Shown: positions 1 through 7,685 of the stretch, piece after piece
Position numbering within the stretch: position 1 is the first letter of the stretch
How the letters are laid out: every line of letters begins with the position of its first letter
Assembly (NCBI RefSeq): GCF_047718555.1
Contig: NZ_JBDNRK010000007.1
Span: forward strand, 1 to 64,000
Direction of reading: 5' to 3'
Source: Clostridium_I sp047718555
GTDB lineage: Bacteria > Bacillota > Clostridia > Clostridiales > Clostridiaceae
Length of the DNA: 64,000 bases
The notes under the pieces: model-generated
What the model was told of the DNA's origin: nothing
What the model saw: the letters and a program-made list of their open reading frames with translations, nothing else
Database searches by the model: none
Position numbers and translations under genes: made by a program

Positions 1-89
1 GAAAAGCAGAGAACCAAAATCTTCGATTTTGTGTGAATCGCTTTCACTGTGTGCGATGGGAGTATTACAGATGGTAGTCATCGGATAAA
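1..89 (+). repeat. Dispersed hairpin repeat, copy A (3' part)
   Basis: The last ~30 bases (TATTACAG, then TAGTCATCGGATAAA at 75-89) match the 3' end of the full copies at 32117-32242 and 37981-38106. Upstream are a perfect hairpin at 16-30 (AAAATC, loop TTC, GATTTT) and a second at 37-57 (ATCGC/GCGAT) in the place of helix P3. The window begins inside the element, so its 5' end cannot be seen. It ends ten bases before the promoter of the nitrogenase-like operon. Confidence 0.6.
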
Positions 90-98
90 TGTGCAATA

Positions 99-127
99 TT
101 GACATTTATAAAAAGCTATGATATATT
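99..127 (+). promoter_or_regulatory. Sigma-A promoter of the nitrogenase-like operon
   Basis: TTGACA (99-104), a 17-base spacer and TATATT (122-127) are near-consensus. Transcription should start near 134 and read through the hairpins at 163-218 before reaching the gene at 279. Confidence 0.65.
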
Positions 128-133
128 TTCACT

Positions 134-278
134 AATATATTTATGTTTTAAACAAATGCTGACTGGAAAACCAGAGGCTTTGTGCGGAATGTTATAATTC
201 TGCCCAAAGCCTTTTTTTATTTCTAAAATTCAATGTAGTAAGATTATATTTTAAAATGCAGAAAGGGAGAAAGAAGAT
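134..278 (+). promoter_or_regulatory. Untranslated leader with internal terminator (possible attenuator)
   Basis: Between the predicted start site and the first gene lie a small hairpin at 163-174 (CTGG, AAAA, CCAG) and an intrinsic terminator at 175-218. A terminator between promoter and gene suggests transcription attenuation. The short hairpin plus terminator resembles two-hairpin antitermination leaders in layout, but its tetraloop does not fit the hexaloop rule of ANTAR targets. No known riboswitch class was recognised. The gene's AAAGGGAGAAAGAAG-type ribosome site lies at about 261-275. Confidence 0.45.
175..218 (+). terminator. Intrinsic terminator in the leader
   Basis: AGGCTTTG (175-182) pairs with CAAAGCCT (205-212), with further pairing inside (GAAT/ATTC), followed by seven T. 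It could instead end an upstream transcript, but the promoter at 99-127 puts it inside this operon's leader. Confidence 0.75.
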
Positions 279-968
279 ATGAGTATTAATTTAAATGATA
301 CTGCAGCACCCCTTAGAGAAAAGAGATTGGGTTCTGTTTCAGGATACAGTGGAAATGCTGAGGAATTATATAAAAAATCTCATGATGGCAGCTTAAAGGA
401 TACAGATAGATCATTTTCTCAGTGTACCTCCTGCAGTGCAAATCAAGTTAAAAATCAGCTTGTGTACATACAAGATGCAGCTGTGGTAGAGCACGGTCCT
501 GCAGGCTGCAGTGGAGATATACCAAATAGAAATATGGTTGGGAGATCAGGAAGAAAGAAAAGGAGACTTCCTATTAGAAATTTACACTATATAAATACAA
601 ATTTAACTGAAAAAGATACAATATACGGAGGAGCTAAGAAATTAGAACTTTCAATAAAAGAGGCTAAAAGGAGATTTAATCCTAAAGCAATTTTTGTAAC
701 TACTACCTGTGCATCGGGAATAATTGGAGATGATGTGGAAGCTATATGTAATAAGGTAGAAAGAGAAATAGGCATACCTGTTATTACTATAGTTTGTGAA
801 GGCTTTAGATCTAAAATTTGGGCATTGGGGTTTGATGCAGCTTATCATGGAATACTTAGAAAAATAGTAAAGCCTGCTGTAAGGAGAAGGAATGACTTAG
901 TCAATATAATTAACTTTCAAGGAAAGGATATTTTCACAGAACTTTTGGAAGATTGGGACTTAAGGTAA
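279..968 (+). CDS. Nitrogenase-like component 1 alpha subunit, N-terminal part (frameshifted)
   Basis: N-terminal half of a NifD/NifE-like protein (oxidoreductase nitrogenase component 1 family). Cysteines at about 49/52, 77 (GPAGCSGD) and 144 (TTTCASGIIGDD) sit where the alpha subunit carries its P-cluster ligands. The protein runs out of frame after TELLE and stops at 966-968. The rest of the fold continues in another frame from about 953. One added A near 950 (giving a codon for Arg between TELLE and LGLKVNY) would restore a single protein of about 490 residues. It is the first visible gene of an operon with the beta-like gene. The substrate is unknown: the protein is clearly related to nitrogenase, but true NifD function is not supported. 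Confidence 0.75.
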   Translation: MSINLNDTAAPLREKRLGSVSGYSGNAEELYKKSHDGSLKDTDRSFSQCTSCSANQVKNQLVYIQDAAVVEHGPAGCSGDIPNRNMVGRSGRKKRRLPIRNLHYINTNLTEKDTIYGGAKKLELSIKEAKRRFNPKAIFVTTTCASGIIGDDVEAICNKVEREIGIPVITIVCEGFRSKIWALGFDAAYHGILRKIVKPAVRRRNDLVNIINFQGKDIFTELLEDWDLR

Positions 969-1738
969 ACTATCTTGTTCCCTACACCACTATTGAGCAG
1001 CTATCGCATATTTCTGAAGCGGCTGCTACGGTGCAGATATGTGCTACACTGGGTACTTATTTTGCAGCAGGACTTGAAGAGCATTTTGGAGTACCAGAAG
1101 TAAAGTCACCACCACCTTATGGAATAGCTGGTACAGATGCTTGGTTTAGAGAACTTGGAAAAGTAGTTCATAAGGAAGAAGAAGTGGAAAAGTTAATAGC
1201 GGAGGAGAAGGAGAGAATAGCTCCTAAACTCGCAGAATTAAAAGAAAAATTAAAGGGAAAGAAAGTATATATAGGTGCTGGAGCTGCACATGGGCATGGG
1301 ATGATGTCTATTGTTAAGGAACTTGGCATGGAACTTGTAGGAGGCTGTACCTGGCATCATGATGCTAAATTTGACAATGGTGACGATAGAGCTGATAGTC
1401 TTAAACATGTTGTAGAGAATTATGGTAATTTTAAATTGTCAATTTGTAATAAACAATCCTTTGAATTGGTCAATACATTGTATAATTTAAAACCAGATTT
1501 ATTTATAACTAGGCACGCCAGCACTATATGGGCAAGCAAATTGGGTATTCCCTCTTTGGAAATGGGAGATGAGCATTTTGCCATAGGCTATCAGGGTTTA
1601 CTAAATTATGGAGAGGTTATTTTGGATACTATAAGTAATCCTATGTTTGTAAAAAAAATTGCTGAACACAGTAAGCTTCCCTATACGGATTGGTGGTTAA
1701 AACAAAATGCCTTTAAATTTTTAGGAGGTGAAGCCTAA
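953..1738 (+). CDS. Nitrogenase-like component 1 alpha subunit, C-terminal part (frameshifted)
   Basis: C-terminal half of the same alpha-like protein, readable from a TTG at 953 with no ribosome site of its own. A Cys at residue 30 (TVQICATLG) aligns by eye with the cofactor-binding Cys of NifD. The region where NifD carries the cofactor His (motif MHSWDY) reads LEMGDEHFAIGYQG here, so that His is not at the expected place. The pattern fits nitrogenase-like reductases rather than molybdenum nitrogenase. The stop overlaps the ATG of the next gene (TAATG), which suggests translational coupling. The break from the upstream half may be a real mutation or a base-calling error. Confidence 0.7.
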   Translation: MGLKVNYLVPYTTIEQLSHISEAAATVQICATLGTYFAAGLEEHFGVPEVKSPPPYGIAGTDAWFRELGKVVHKEEEVEKLIAEEKERIAPKLAELKEKLKGKKVYIGAGAAHGHGMMSIVKELGMELVGGCTWHHDAKFDNGDDRADSLKHVVENYGNFKLSICNKQSFELVNTLYNLKPDLFITRHASTIWASKLGIPSLEMGDEHFAIGYQGLLNYGEVILDTISNPMFVKKIAEHSKLPYTDWWLKQNAFKFLGGEA

Positions 1739-3060
1739 TGAGTGAAATACTTCAGGAACCAAGACATTTTTGTGCATTGGGCGCTCAACAGACAGTAATT
1801 GCTATTGAAAGGGCTATTCCAATTGTTCATGCAGGTCCAGGCTGTAGTGCAAAACTTACTACTGCCATGTCTTCCTCGGGAGGAAATCAAGGCTCGGGAT
1901 ATGCAGGGGGAGATGCTATTCCCTGCAGTAATTTGATTGAAAAAGATGTAGTGTTTGGTGGTGAAAAGAAGCTAAGAAAGCTCATTGAAGGAACTCTACA
2001 GGTAATGGACGGAGACTTTTTTGTTGTACTTACTGGATGTATTTCAGATATAGTAGGAGACGATGTAGGAAGTGTAGTGAAAGAGTTTACTGGAAGAGGG
2101 ATACCTATTGTATATGCAGAAACAGGGGGATTTAAAGGTGATGCATATAAGGGGCATGAATTGGTTTTAGAAGCTATAATAAATCAATATTTAAAACCTT
2201 CACAGGAGAAGATTAAAGGATTTGTAAATGTATTTGCATCAGTACCCACCCATGATCCTTTCTGGGAAGGAGATCTAAATGAAATTAAAGAATTATTGAA
2301 AAGCATTGGACTTCAGGCAAACATATTATTTGGTCATAATAGTGGGGGAATAGATGCTATAAACAACATACCAAAGGCAGAATTTAATCTTGTAGTTTCA
2401 CCCTGGATAGGTGTAAAGGCAGCTAAACTTTTAGAGAAAAGATTTGGAACGAAATATTTACACTATCCAGTATTGCCTATAGGTGGAGTGGAAACCAGTA
2501 AGTTTCTAAGAACAGTAGCGGATTTTGCTGGAGTCAATAAAGACTTAGTTGATAAGGTTATTAAGGAAAAAGAAGAGGAGTTTTATCATTATCTAGTTCG
2601 TTCTGGTGAATTCCTTGTAGCATCTAGATATGATCTGCCAAAGAAATTTTTTATAATAGATGATTCTTCCTATACTCTTGGAATAACTAAATTTTTAGTA
2701 AATGACTTAGGACTTTTACCAGCACATCAATTTATTACCGAAGATGTGCCAGATCAGTTTAAAGATAAAATTATAGAATATTTTAAGGAGTTTGATATTG
2801 AAATAACTGCTGATGTTACTTTTTCACAGGATGGTGGAGTTATAAATGAAAAATTAAATAAGTACGAAATTAATACATACCCATTAATATTAGGAAGCTC
2901 CTGGGATGTAGATATAGCAAATGCAATAAGCGGTTTACATTTGAGTGTGGGACTTCCCATAACAGATAGACTTATATTAAATCATACTTATGTAGGCTAT
3001 AGAGGCGGATTGAATTTAATTGAGGATATCTATACTAAGCTTTTATCTTTACAGATTTAA
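1738..3060 (+). CDS. Nitrogenase-like component 1 beta subunit
   Basis: A 440-residue NifK/NifN-like protein. Cys12 (RHFCALG), Cys36 (HAGPGCSAK) and Cys101 (LTGCISDIVGDD) match the three P-cluster ligand positions of component 1 beta chains, so a bridging iron-sulfur cluster with the alpha-like partner is expected. The start overlaps the alpha-like stop, and AGGAGGTG lies just upstream. It is shorter than NifK (about 520 residues) and lacks its N-terminal extension. Possible roles include a nitrogenase-like reductase (for example of the methylthio-alkane reductase type) or cofactor assembly. No reductase (NifH-like) gene lies in the window; it may lie upstream. Confidence 0.8.
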   Translation: MSEILQEPRHFCALGAQQTVIAIERAIPIVHAGPGCSAKLTTAMSSSGGNQGSGYAGGDAIPCSNLIEKDVVFGGEKKLRKLIEGTLQVMDGDFFVVLTGCISDIVGDDVGSVVKEFTGRGIPIVYAETGGFKGDAYKGHELVLEAIINQYLKPSQEKIKGFVNVFASVPTHDPFWEGDLNEIKELLKSIGLQANILFGHNSGGIDAINNIPKAEFNLVVSPWIGVKAAKLLEKRFGTKYLHYPVLPIGGVETSKFLRTVADFAGVNKDLVDKVIKEKEEEFYHYLVRSGEFLVASRYDLPKKFFIIDDSSYTLGITKFLVNDLGLLPAHQFITEDVPDQFKDKIIEYFKEFDIEITADVTFSQDGGVINEKLNKYEINTYPLILGSSWDVDIANAISGLHLSVGLPITDRLILNHTYVGYRGGLNLIEDIYTKLLSLQI

Positions 3061-3146
3061 ATTATTAATAGAATATTTTCATTGAAAATGTGGGCTTATA
3101 TCAAGTTATATTTTGTGTACAAGAATTTGACTAAAATTTTATAATT

Positions 3147-3199
3147 AAAAAAGCACTATGAAATTCATATAATTTTAACTGATTTCATAGTGCTTTTTA
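3147..3199. terminator. Bidirectional terminator
   Basis: AAAAAGCACTATGAAAT (3148-3164) pairs with ATTTCATAGTGCTTTTT (3182-3198). T runs on both strands serve the nitrogenase-like operon and the convergent oxidoreductase gene. Confidence 0.85.
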
Positions 3200-3303
3200 T
3201 TTTAAACTTAATTGTGAATGTAGTTTTAGAAATCATTAATTAAGTCTGGATTTTTTAGACATACTTATATTTTAAGTTATTTAGTTAGTGGAAATATATT
3301 TTT

Positions 3304-4179
3304 TTAATTTAAATACAGTTCATATAAAGCCTGTGTTCCAAGATCTTCTTTTCCCTGTTCTATAAGTTTATCATAAAGTTTTTTTGAAAGGCTTAGGGCA
3401 GGAGTATCTAGACCCATGGCATCTGCTTCCTCTAAGGCTATTTTCATGTCCTTTACAAAATGTTTAATATAAAAACCAGGTGCGAAATCACCTTTAAGTA
3501 TTCTTGGAGCATAAGCACTTAATTGCCAGCTGGCAGCTCCACCAGCGCCAATGGATTTCAAAACAGTTTCTGGATCAAGACCAGATTTTTTTGCATATAC
3601 TAAGGCTTCACATACGCCCATTATATTGGAAGCTATAGCTATCTGATTACACATTTTAGTATGTTGACCGGCGCCAGCACCACCCTGCAGTACTATGTTT
3701 TTACCCATTAACTCAAATATTGGCTTTAAATTTTCAAAAGCTTCCCTATCTCCACCTATCATTATGGATAAGGTACCTTCAGCAGCACCTACATCTCCTC
3801 CTGATACGGGAGCATCTAAAGCAAAAATTTCTTTTTCTTTTGCAGCCTCATATATTTTCTTTGCAAGAGACGGTTTAGAAGTAGTCATGTCTATAACGTA
3901 GCCGCCTTTTTTTATATTATTAATAATTCCATTTTCACCTAGATATACTTCTTCCACATCCTTGGGATAACCTACTATTGTGATAACTATATCTGAATCT
4001 TTAGCTAGTTCAGCTACAGAAGTTTTCCAGATTGCACCTTTATTAATTAAAGCTAATGCTTTTTCTTTAGTTCTATTATAAACTGACAGTTTATAGCCTC
4101 CATCTAATATATGAGAAGCCATAGCAGCCCCCATTACTCCTGTTCCAATAAAACCTACTTTTATATCTGATTTTGACAT
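3304..4179 (-). CDS. 3-hydroxyisobutyrate dehydrogenase family oxidoreductase (GarR-like)
   Basis: 291 residues, the usual family length. The N-terminal Rossmann motif is GFIGTGVMGAAMA (residues about 9-21), followed by the substrate-binding motif DAPVSGGDVGAAEGT and the catalytic-lysine segment GAGQHTKMCNQ. The family reduces or oxidises beta-hydroxyacids with NAD(P). Tartronate semialdehyde reductase (GarR) and 3-hydroxyisobutyrate dehydrogenase cannot be separated by eye. AAAGGAG lies about ten bases before the ATG. The gene stands alone, convergent to the nitrogenase-like genes. Confidence 0.85.
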   Translation of the reverse strand: MSKSDIKVGFIGTGVMGAAMASHILDGGYKLSVYNRTKEKALALINKGAIWKTSVAELAKDSDIVITIVGYPKDVEEVYLGENGIINNIKKGGYVIDMTTSKPSLAKKIYEAAKEKEIFALDAPVSGGDVGAAEGTLSIMIGGDREAFENLKPIFELMGKNIVLQGGAGAGQHTKMCNQIAIASNIMGVCEALVYAKKSGLDPETVLKSIGAGGAASWQLSAYAPRILKGDFAPGFYIKHFVKDMKIALEEADAMGLDTPALSLSKKLYDKLIEQGKEDLGTQALYELYLN

Positions 4180-4453
4180 ATTAGAAATTCTCCTTTCCTT
4201 TACATACTAATTTAATTATAAGCATTTTTTAGTGCTTATACAAATTGATTTGCATTGTATGCTCATATATAATAAAATTATAAAATTAAATAAAAGTAAA
4301 GTTTATTAAGGAAAATATATCCATGAGATTATATAAAAATGGGTATTAAAAATAAAATAGATGGAATAGCTAATAAATAATAATATTTTTGAAAATATTA
4401 CAGATAATAATAAGGAAACTATATATAGATATTTAATTAAAAGGGGTATTTAA

Positions 4454-4969
4454 ATGAAAATTGAAGAAGGTAAAATTGAAGATATAAATGAAATAATGGA
4501 AATAATTAAAGCCACTGTATCTGATATGCATGAACAGAAAATATATCAGTGGGATCATACTTATCCAAGCAAGGAAATAATAACTGAAGATATGCATGAA
4601 GAAAATCTTTATGTATATAGAGATGAAAACATAATTAAAGGTTTTGTTGTACTAAATGAGTATGAAGATAAAGAATACGAAGAATTGGATTGGAAATATA
4701 ATAAAGGTAGACATTTAGTCATACATAGACTATGTGTTAATCCAAAATACAAAGGTAAGGGTATTGCAACTAAGCTTATAGAATATGCTGACATATATGG
4801 AAGAGATAATAATTATTCAGCAATACGTTTAGATACATTTATAGACAATAAACCTGCCCGTAAATTATACGAAAAGAAAGGCTATAGTGTAGTAGGTGCA
4901 TTGGAATTTAGAATGGGTGTATTTTATTGCTTTGAAAAAGCACTTGAACAAATTACGACTTATATATAG
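4454..4969 (+). CDS. GNAT family N-acetyltransferase
   Basis: 171 residues with the GNAT acetyl-CoA binding motif VNPKYKGKGIATKLI (about 97-111) and a typical C-terminal strand pattern (NKPARKLYEKKGY). The acceptor substrate is unknown. AAAGGGG lies eight bases before the ATG. The gene appears monocistronic; the 273 bases upstream are AT-rich with nothing else recognised. Confidence 0.85.
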   Translation: MKIEEGKIEDINEIMEIIKATVSDMHEQKIYQWDHTYPSKEIITEDMHEENLYVYRDENIIKGFVVLNEYEDKEYEELDWKYNKGRHLVIHRLCVNPKYKGKGIATKLIEYADIYGRDNNYSAIRLDTFIDNKPARKLYEKKGYSVVGALEFRMGVFYCFEKALEQITTYI

Positions 4970-5117
4970 TACTATATAAATAGTATATTAGTTTGCGGTT
5001 AGAATTGTACATTTGATCAATAACAATTAAACAAAATATATATTTTACAATGAAGTTAATTTATTGCAGCATATATATTACAATTAACAATTGATATATA
5101 AAGGAGGTTTTTTATAT

Positions 5118-5987
5118 ATGAAGTACGAAGGAATTGTATACAGGCCACCTAGCGAAGCAGACAGTCTAATAGTTCAGGTGACTATAGGCTGTGCACATAA
5201 TAAATGTAGTTTTTGTAGTATGTATAAGGATAAAAAATTTAGAATAAGAAGCTTGGAAGAAATAGAAGAAGATTTGCAGGATGCCAGAGAAAAATATAAT
5301 TACGTAAAACGTATATTTTTAGCAGATGGTGATTCTATTGTTTTATCCATGGATAGATTAAAACACATATTATTTAAAATAAAAGAACTGTTTCCAGAAT
5401 GCGAAAGAGTTGCAGCCTATGCCGCTCCTAAGGATATTTTGAGAAAAACTGCTGAAGAGCTTAAGGAACTAAAACATTTAGGCATAGGTATACTTTATAT
5501 GGGAGTAGAAAGCGGCAGTGATATAATATTAAGAGAAATACAGAAAGGTGTTACTTCCTCTGAAATAATAGAGGCAGGAAAAAAGGTTAAAGCTAGTGGA
5601 ATTAAGCTTTCAGTTACGTTTATTTCTGGTATAGGGGGAAAAGGCAGATGGAGAGAAAATGCTATAGAATCTGCAAAGGTTATAAATTCTATTAATCCTG
5701 ATTATGTGGGCCTTTTAACACTTATGGTTGAGCCTAAAACAGATATATATGATGGCATTAAGTCTGGTGAGTTTAAACTTTTAAGTCCTGAGGACGTTAT
5801 GTTAGAAACCAGAGAACTTATTAAAAATATTCAGGTGGAAAATTGTATTTTTAGAAGTAACCACGCCTCTAATTATGTGTCTATAGGGGGAACATTACCA
5901 CAAGATAAAGAAAAGTTAATTGATATGATTGATGATGTATTAAGTGGAAAGTATGGGTACAAGCCCGAAGAACTTAGAAGATTATAG
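5118..5987 (+). CDS. Radical SAM protein
   Basis: The start at 5118 is chosen because AGGAGG (5102-5107) precedes it at good distance; an upstream ATG at 5091 would put that site inside the coding region. The resulting protein has 289 residues. A CX4CX2C cluster motif (GCAHNKCSFC) lies near residue 23, later than the usual CX3CX2C spacing would give but found in this Elp3/B12-independent subgroup of radical SAM proteins. Following motifs (FLADGDS, GVESGS, TFISGIGG) fit a TIM-barrel. The reaction is not known. Confidence 0.85.
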   Translation: MKYEGIVYRPPSEADSLIVQVTIGCAHNKCSFCSMYKDKKFRIRSLEEIEEDLQDAREKYNYVKRIFLADGDSIVLSMDRLKHILFKIKELFPECERVAAYAAPKDILRKTAEELKELKHLGIGILYMGVESGSDIILREIQKGVTSSEIIEAGKKVKASGIKLSVTFISGIGGKGRWRENAIESAKVINSINPDYVGLLTLMVEPKTDIYDGIKSGEFKLLSPEDVMLETRELIKNIQVENCIFRSNHASNYVSIGGTLPQDKEKLIDMIDDVLSGKYGYKPEELRRL

Positions 5988-6051
5988 AGAATAATTTATA
6001 TAGATCTATTTTGAGGATAAACTTTAAATAAGTAAAATTTATTAATTCTAA

Positions 6052-6147
6052 GAGGAGATTAATGTTCTTACATCGGTGCATCATGGAAATACTGAGAAGA
6101 TTGCAAATGTAGATATTTTTACTAGTTTAAAGACAACTGAGAATTAA
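6052..6147 (+). pseudogene. Remnant of a flavodoxin-like gene
   Basis: One frame reads INVLTSVHHGNTEKIAN and stops at 6145-6147. HHGNTEKIA is the phosphate-binding loop motif of flavodoxin-family proteins. Only the first ~30 residues remain, there is no in-frame ATG, and an upstream stop lies at 6049. AGAGGAG survives just upstream. Confidence 0.55.
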
Positions 6148-6182
6148 ATGATATAATAGAATTTAGATAGGGGTGGTGTAAT

Positions 6183-6389
6183 ATGTCAAAAATTAAAGTA
6201 TGTAAGCATACAGTTGATTATGATGAATTGGTAAAAGCGTTAAAGGATAATAAAATAAATTTTGAAACAAAGAGTTGTATTCATAAATGTTCTAAATGTC
6301 ATGAGAAAGTTTTAATTAAAAAGGATGAGGATTATATATCAGCAAAGACTGTAGAAAAATTAATATCAAAATTAAATGATGAAAATTAG
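6183..6389 (+). CDS. Small cysteine-rich protein of unknown function
   Basis: 68 residues, lysine-rich, with four cysteines: one near the start (KVCKHT) and a C-X3-C-X2-C cluster (SCIHKCSKCHE, about 32-39). The arrangement could bind a metal or iron-sulfur cluster, but the family was not recognised. TAGGGGTGGTG precedes the ATG at good distance. It is followed by its own terminator. Confidence 0.65.
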   Translation: MSKIKVCKHTVDYDELVKALKDNKINFETKSCIHKCSKCHEKVLIKKDEDYISAKTVEKLISKLNDEN

Positions 6390-6486
6390 TAAAGAGTATT
6401 TAAAGCTAAATTTATTAATGTTTTTTAATCCTATAATTTAATAACTATTTAAAGTATAGTAAAAAGCCTTTGATTATAATAAAAAG

Positions 6487-6518
6487 ACTCTAGCCAAAGT
6501 TTGTAGCTAGAGTTTTTT
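6487..6518 (+). terminator. Intrinsic terminator
   Basis: ACTCTAGC (6487-6494) pairs with GCTAGAGT (6506-6513), followed by six T. It ends the small Cys-protein transcript. Confidence 0.85.
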
Positions 6519-6521
6519 AAT

Positions 6522-6591
6522 GGCAAAAATTCTGTCTATAAGGTTGGATTTGCAAAATTTTTTATAAACAGAATTCTTGGCATCGGATAAA
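6522..6591 (+). repeat. Hairpin mini-form of the dispersed repeat (copy F)
   Basis: An imperfect inverted repeat of about 18 bases (6523-6540 with 6563-6582). Its right arm, ATAAACAGAATTCTTG, is identical to the 5' end of the reverse copy at 39893-40032. It is followed directly by CATCGGATAAA, the 3' end of the full copies. It looks like the two ends of the element joined without the middle. Confidence 0.5.
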
Positions 6592-6678
6592 TTAGAAATG
6601 GGCTTTATTAGTATTTTATGGAAATTATTTTATGCTTATAGCATATATATGATGTAATATCAATGATTGGGGGAAAAT

Positions 6679-7350
6679 ATGTTATATATACATGATTTTA
6701 TAAAAATACTTATTGCTTGTTTCTTAGGTGGAATAATAGGATATCAAAGACAAAAAAAGGGTATGTCTATGGGCATGAGAACACATATTATTGTTTGTGT
6801 AAGTGCTACTTTAGTACAAATAATATCTATAGATTATAATAGCTTAAATAAAAGTAACGCAGATGTAATGAGACTTGGAGCACAGGTTATATCTGGAATC
6901 GGTTTTTTGGGAATGGCAAGTATAATTAAAGAAGGCGGAAATGTTGTGGGATTGACAACAGCAGCAAGTGTATGGTTTATTGCATGTGTTGGTTTGGCCA
7001 CTGGAAGTGGTATTTATGTTCCAGCAGCAATTGCTACAGTAATTGTTTATTTTATTCTTAGAGATGTATTTAAAATAGATAAGAGAATAAAAAAAATTAA
7101 AGGAAATGATAATAGTTATGAACTGGAAATTGTGTTAAATGGTATTATTGCTGATAGTAATAAAATAAATATAATTTTTAATACCATAACTAAAGAAAAA
7201 TTTAAAATTTCTGCAATAAATGTAAATACAGAAGATAGAAGTAATATAATAATCTACATGAATGTAAATTTGCCTCCAAATAAAGAAGCAAATGATATAT
7301 TGGATGAATTGCTTAAATATGAATATGTTAAAAAGATCTGTATAATGTAA
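6679..7350 (+). CDS. MgtC/SapB family membrane protein
   Basis: The start at 6679 (MLYIHDFIKIL) follows GGGGGAAA; a TTG at 6667 is also open but leaves no ribosome site. The protein has 223 residues. Motifs typical of the family are GGIIGYQRQKKGMSMGMRTH, GIGFLGMASII and GLTTAASVWF, with four to five membrane segments and a C-terminal soluble ACT-like part. MgtC proteins are linked to magnesium limitation, but the biochemical role here is not known. Confidence 0.85.
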   Translation: MLYIHDFIKILIACFLGGIIGYQRQKKGMSMGMRTHIIVCVSATLVQIISIDYNSLNKSNADVMRLGAQVISGIGFLGMASIIKEGGNVVGLTTAASVWFIACVGLATGSGIYVPAAIATVIVYFILRDVFKIDKRIKKIKGNDNSYELEIVLNGIIADSNKINIIFNTITKEKFKISAINVNTEDRSNIIIYMNVNLPPNKEANDILDELLKYEYVKKICIM

Positions 7351-7685
7351 ATTAAAAAATATGTAGTGAAACTTATTTATCATATAATATGGCATAAAAT
7401 GGATTTTCGTATTTGCAAGAATATGATAGAATTAGTTTGCACTTTTGAAGGAATATGATATAATTAATCATTGTGTAAATCAACTAAATTTTATTAAAGT
7501 ATAGGTTCATTATATGAGGTTTGTAGTAAGATTGTTGATATTAATAAATAGTAGTTTTTGTTAATTTGTTAATAAAATGTCAATTATTGCAAAAAATCAT
7601 AGGTGAACCAAAATATTTTATTCTAATGTAAAGGATTAAAATAAAAACTTTAATTGGCATAAAAATTATATGCAGGAGGAAAACG
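7351..7685. other. AT-rich intergenic region
   Basis: 335 bases between the MgtC-family and MFS genes. A possible promoter is TTGCAC (7437-7442), 16 bases, TATAAT (7459-7464), inside an imperfect direct repeat (AATATGATAGAATTA and AATATGATATAATTA). This would give a leader of about 220 bases, in which no clear structure was seen. Confidence 0.4.

Noticed and set aside
163..218. ANTAR-type two-hairpin antitermination target
   Set aside because: The first loop is a tetraloop AAAA and the second loop does not start with A and have G in fourth place, so the known rule is not met.
914..968. Programmed -1 frameshift joining the nitrogenase-like halves
   Set aside because: The overlap has no X_XXY_YYZ slippery heptamer and no clear downstream stem or internal Shine-Dalgarno, so a simple base loss fits better.
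6679..7350. Magnesium riboswitch control of the MgtC-family gene
   Set aside because: The upstream sequence shows no conserved Mg leader structure, only a terminator and the repeat mini-form.
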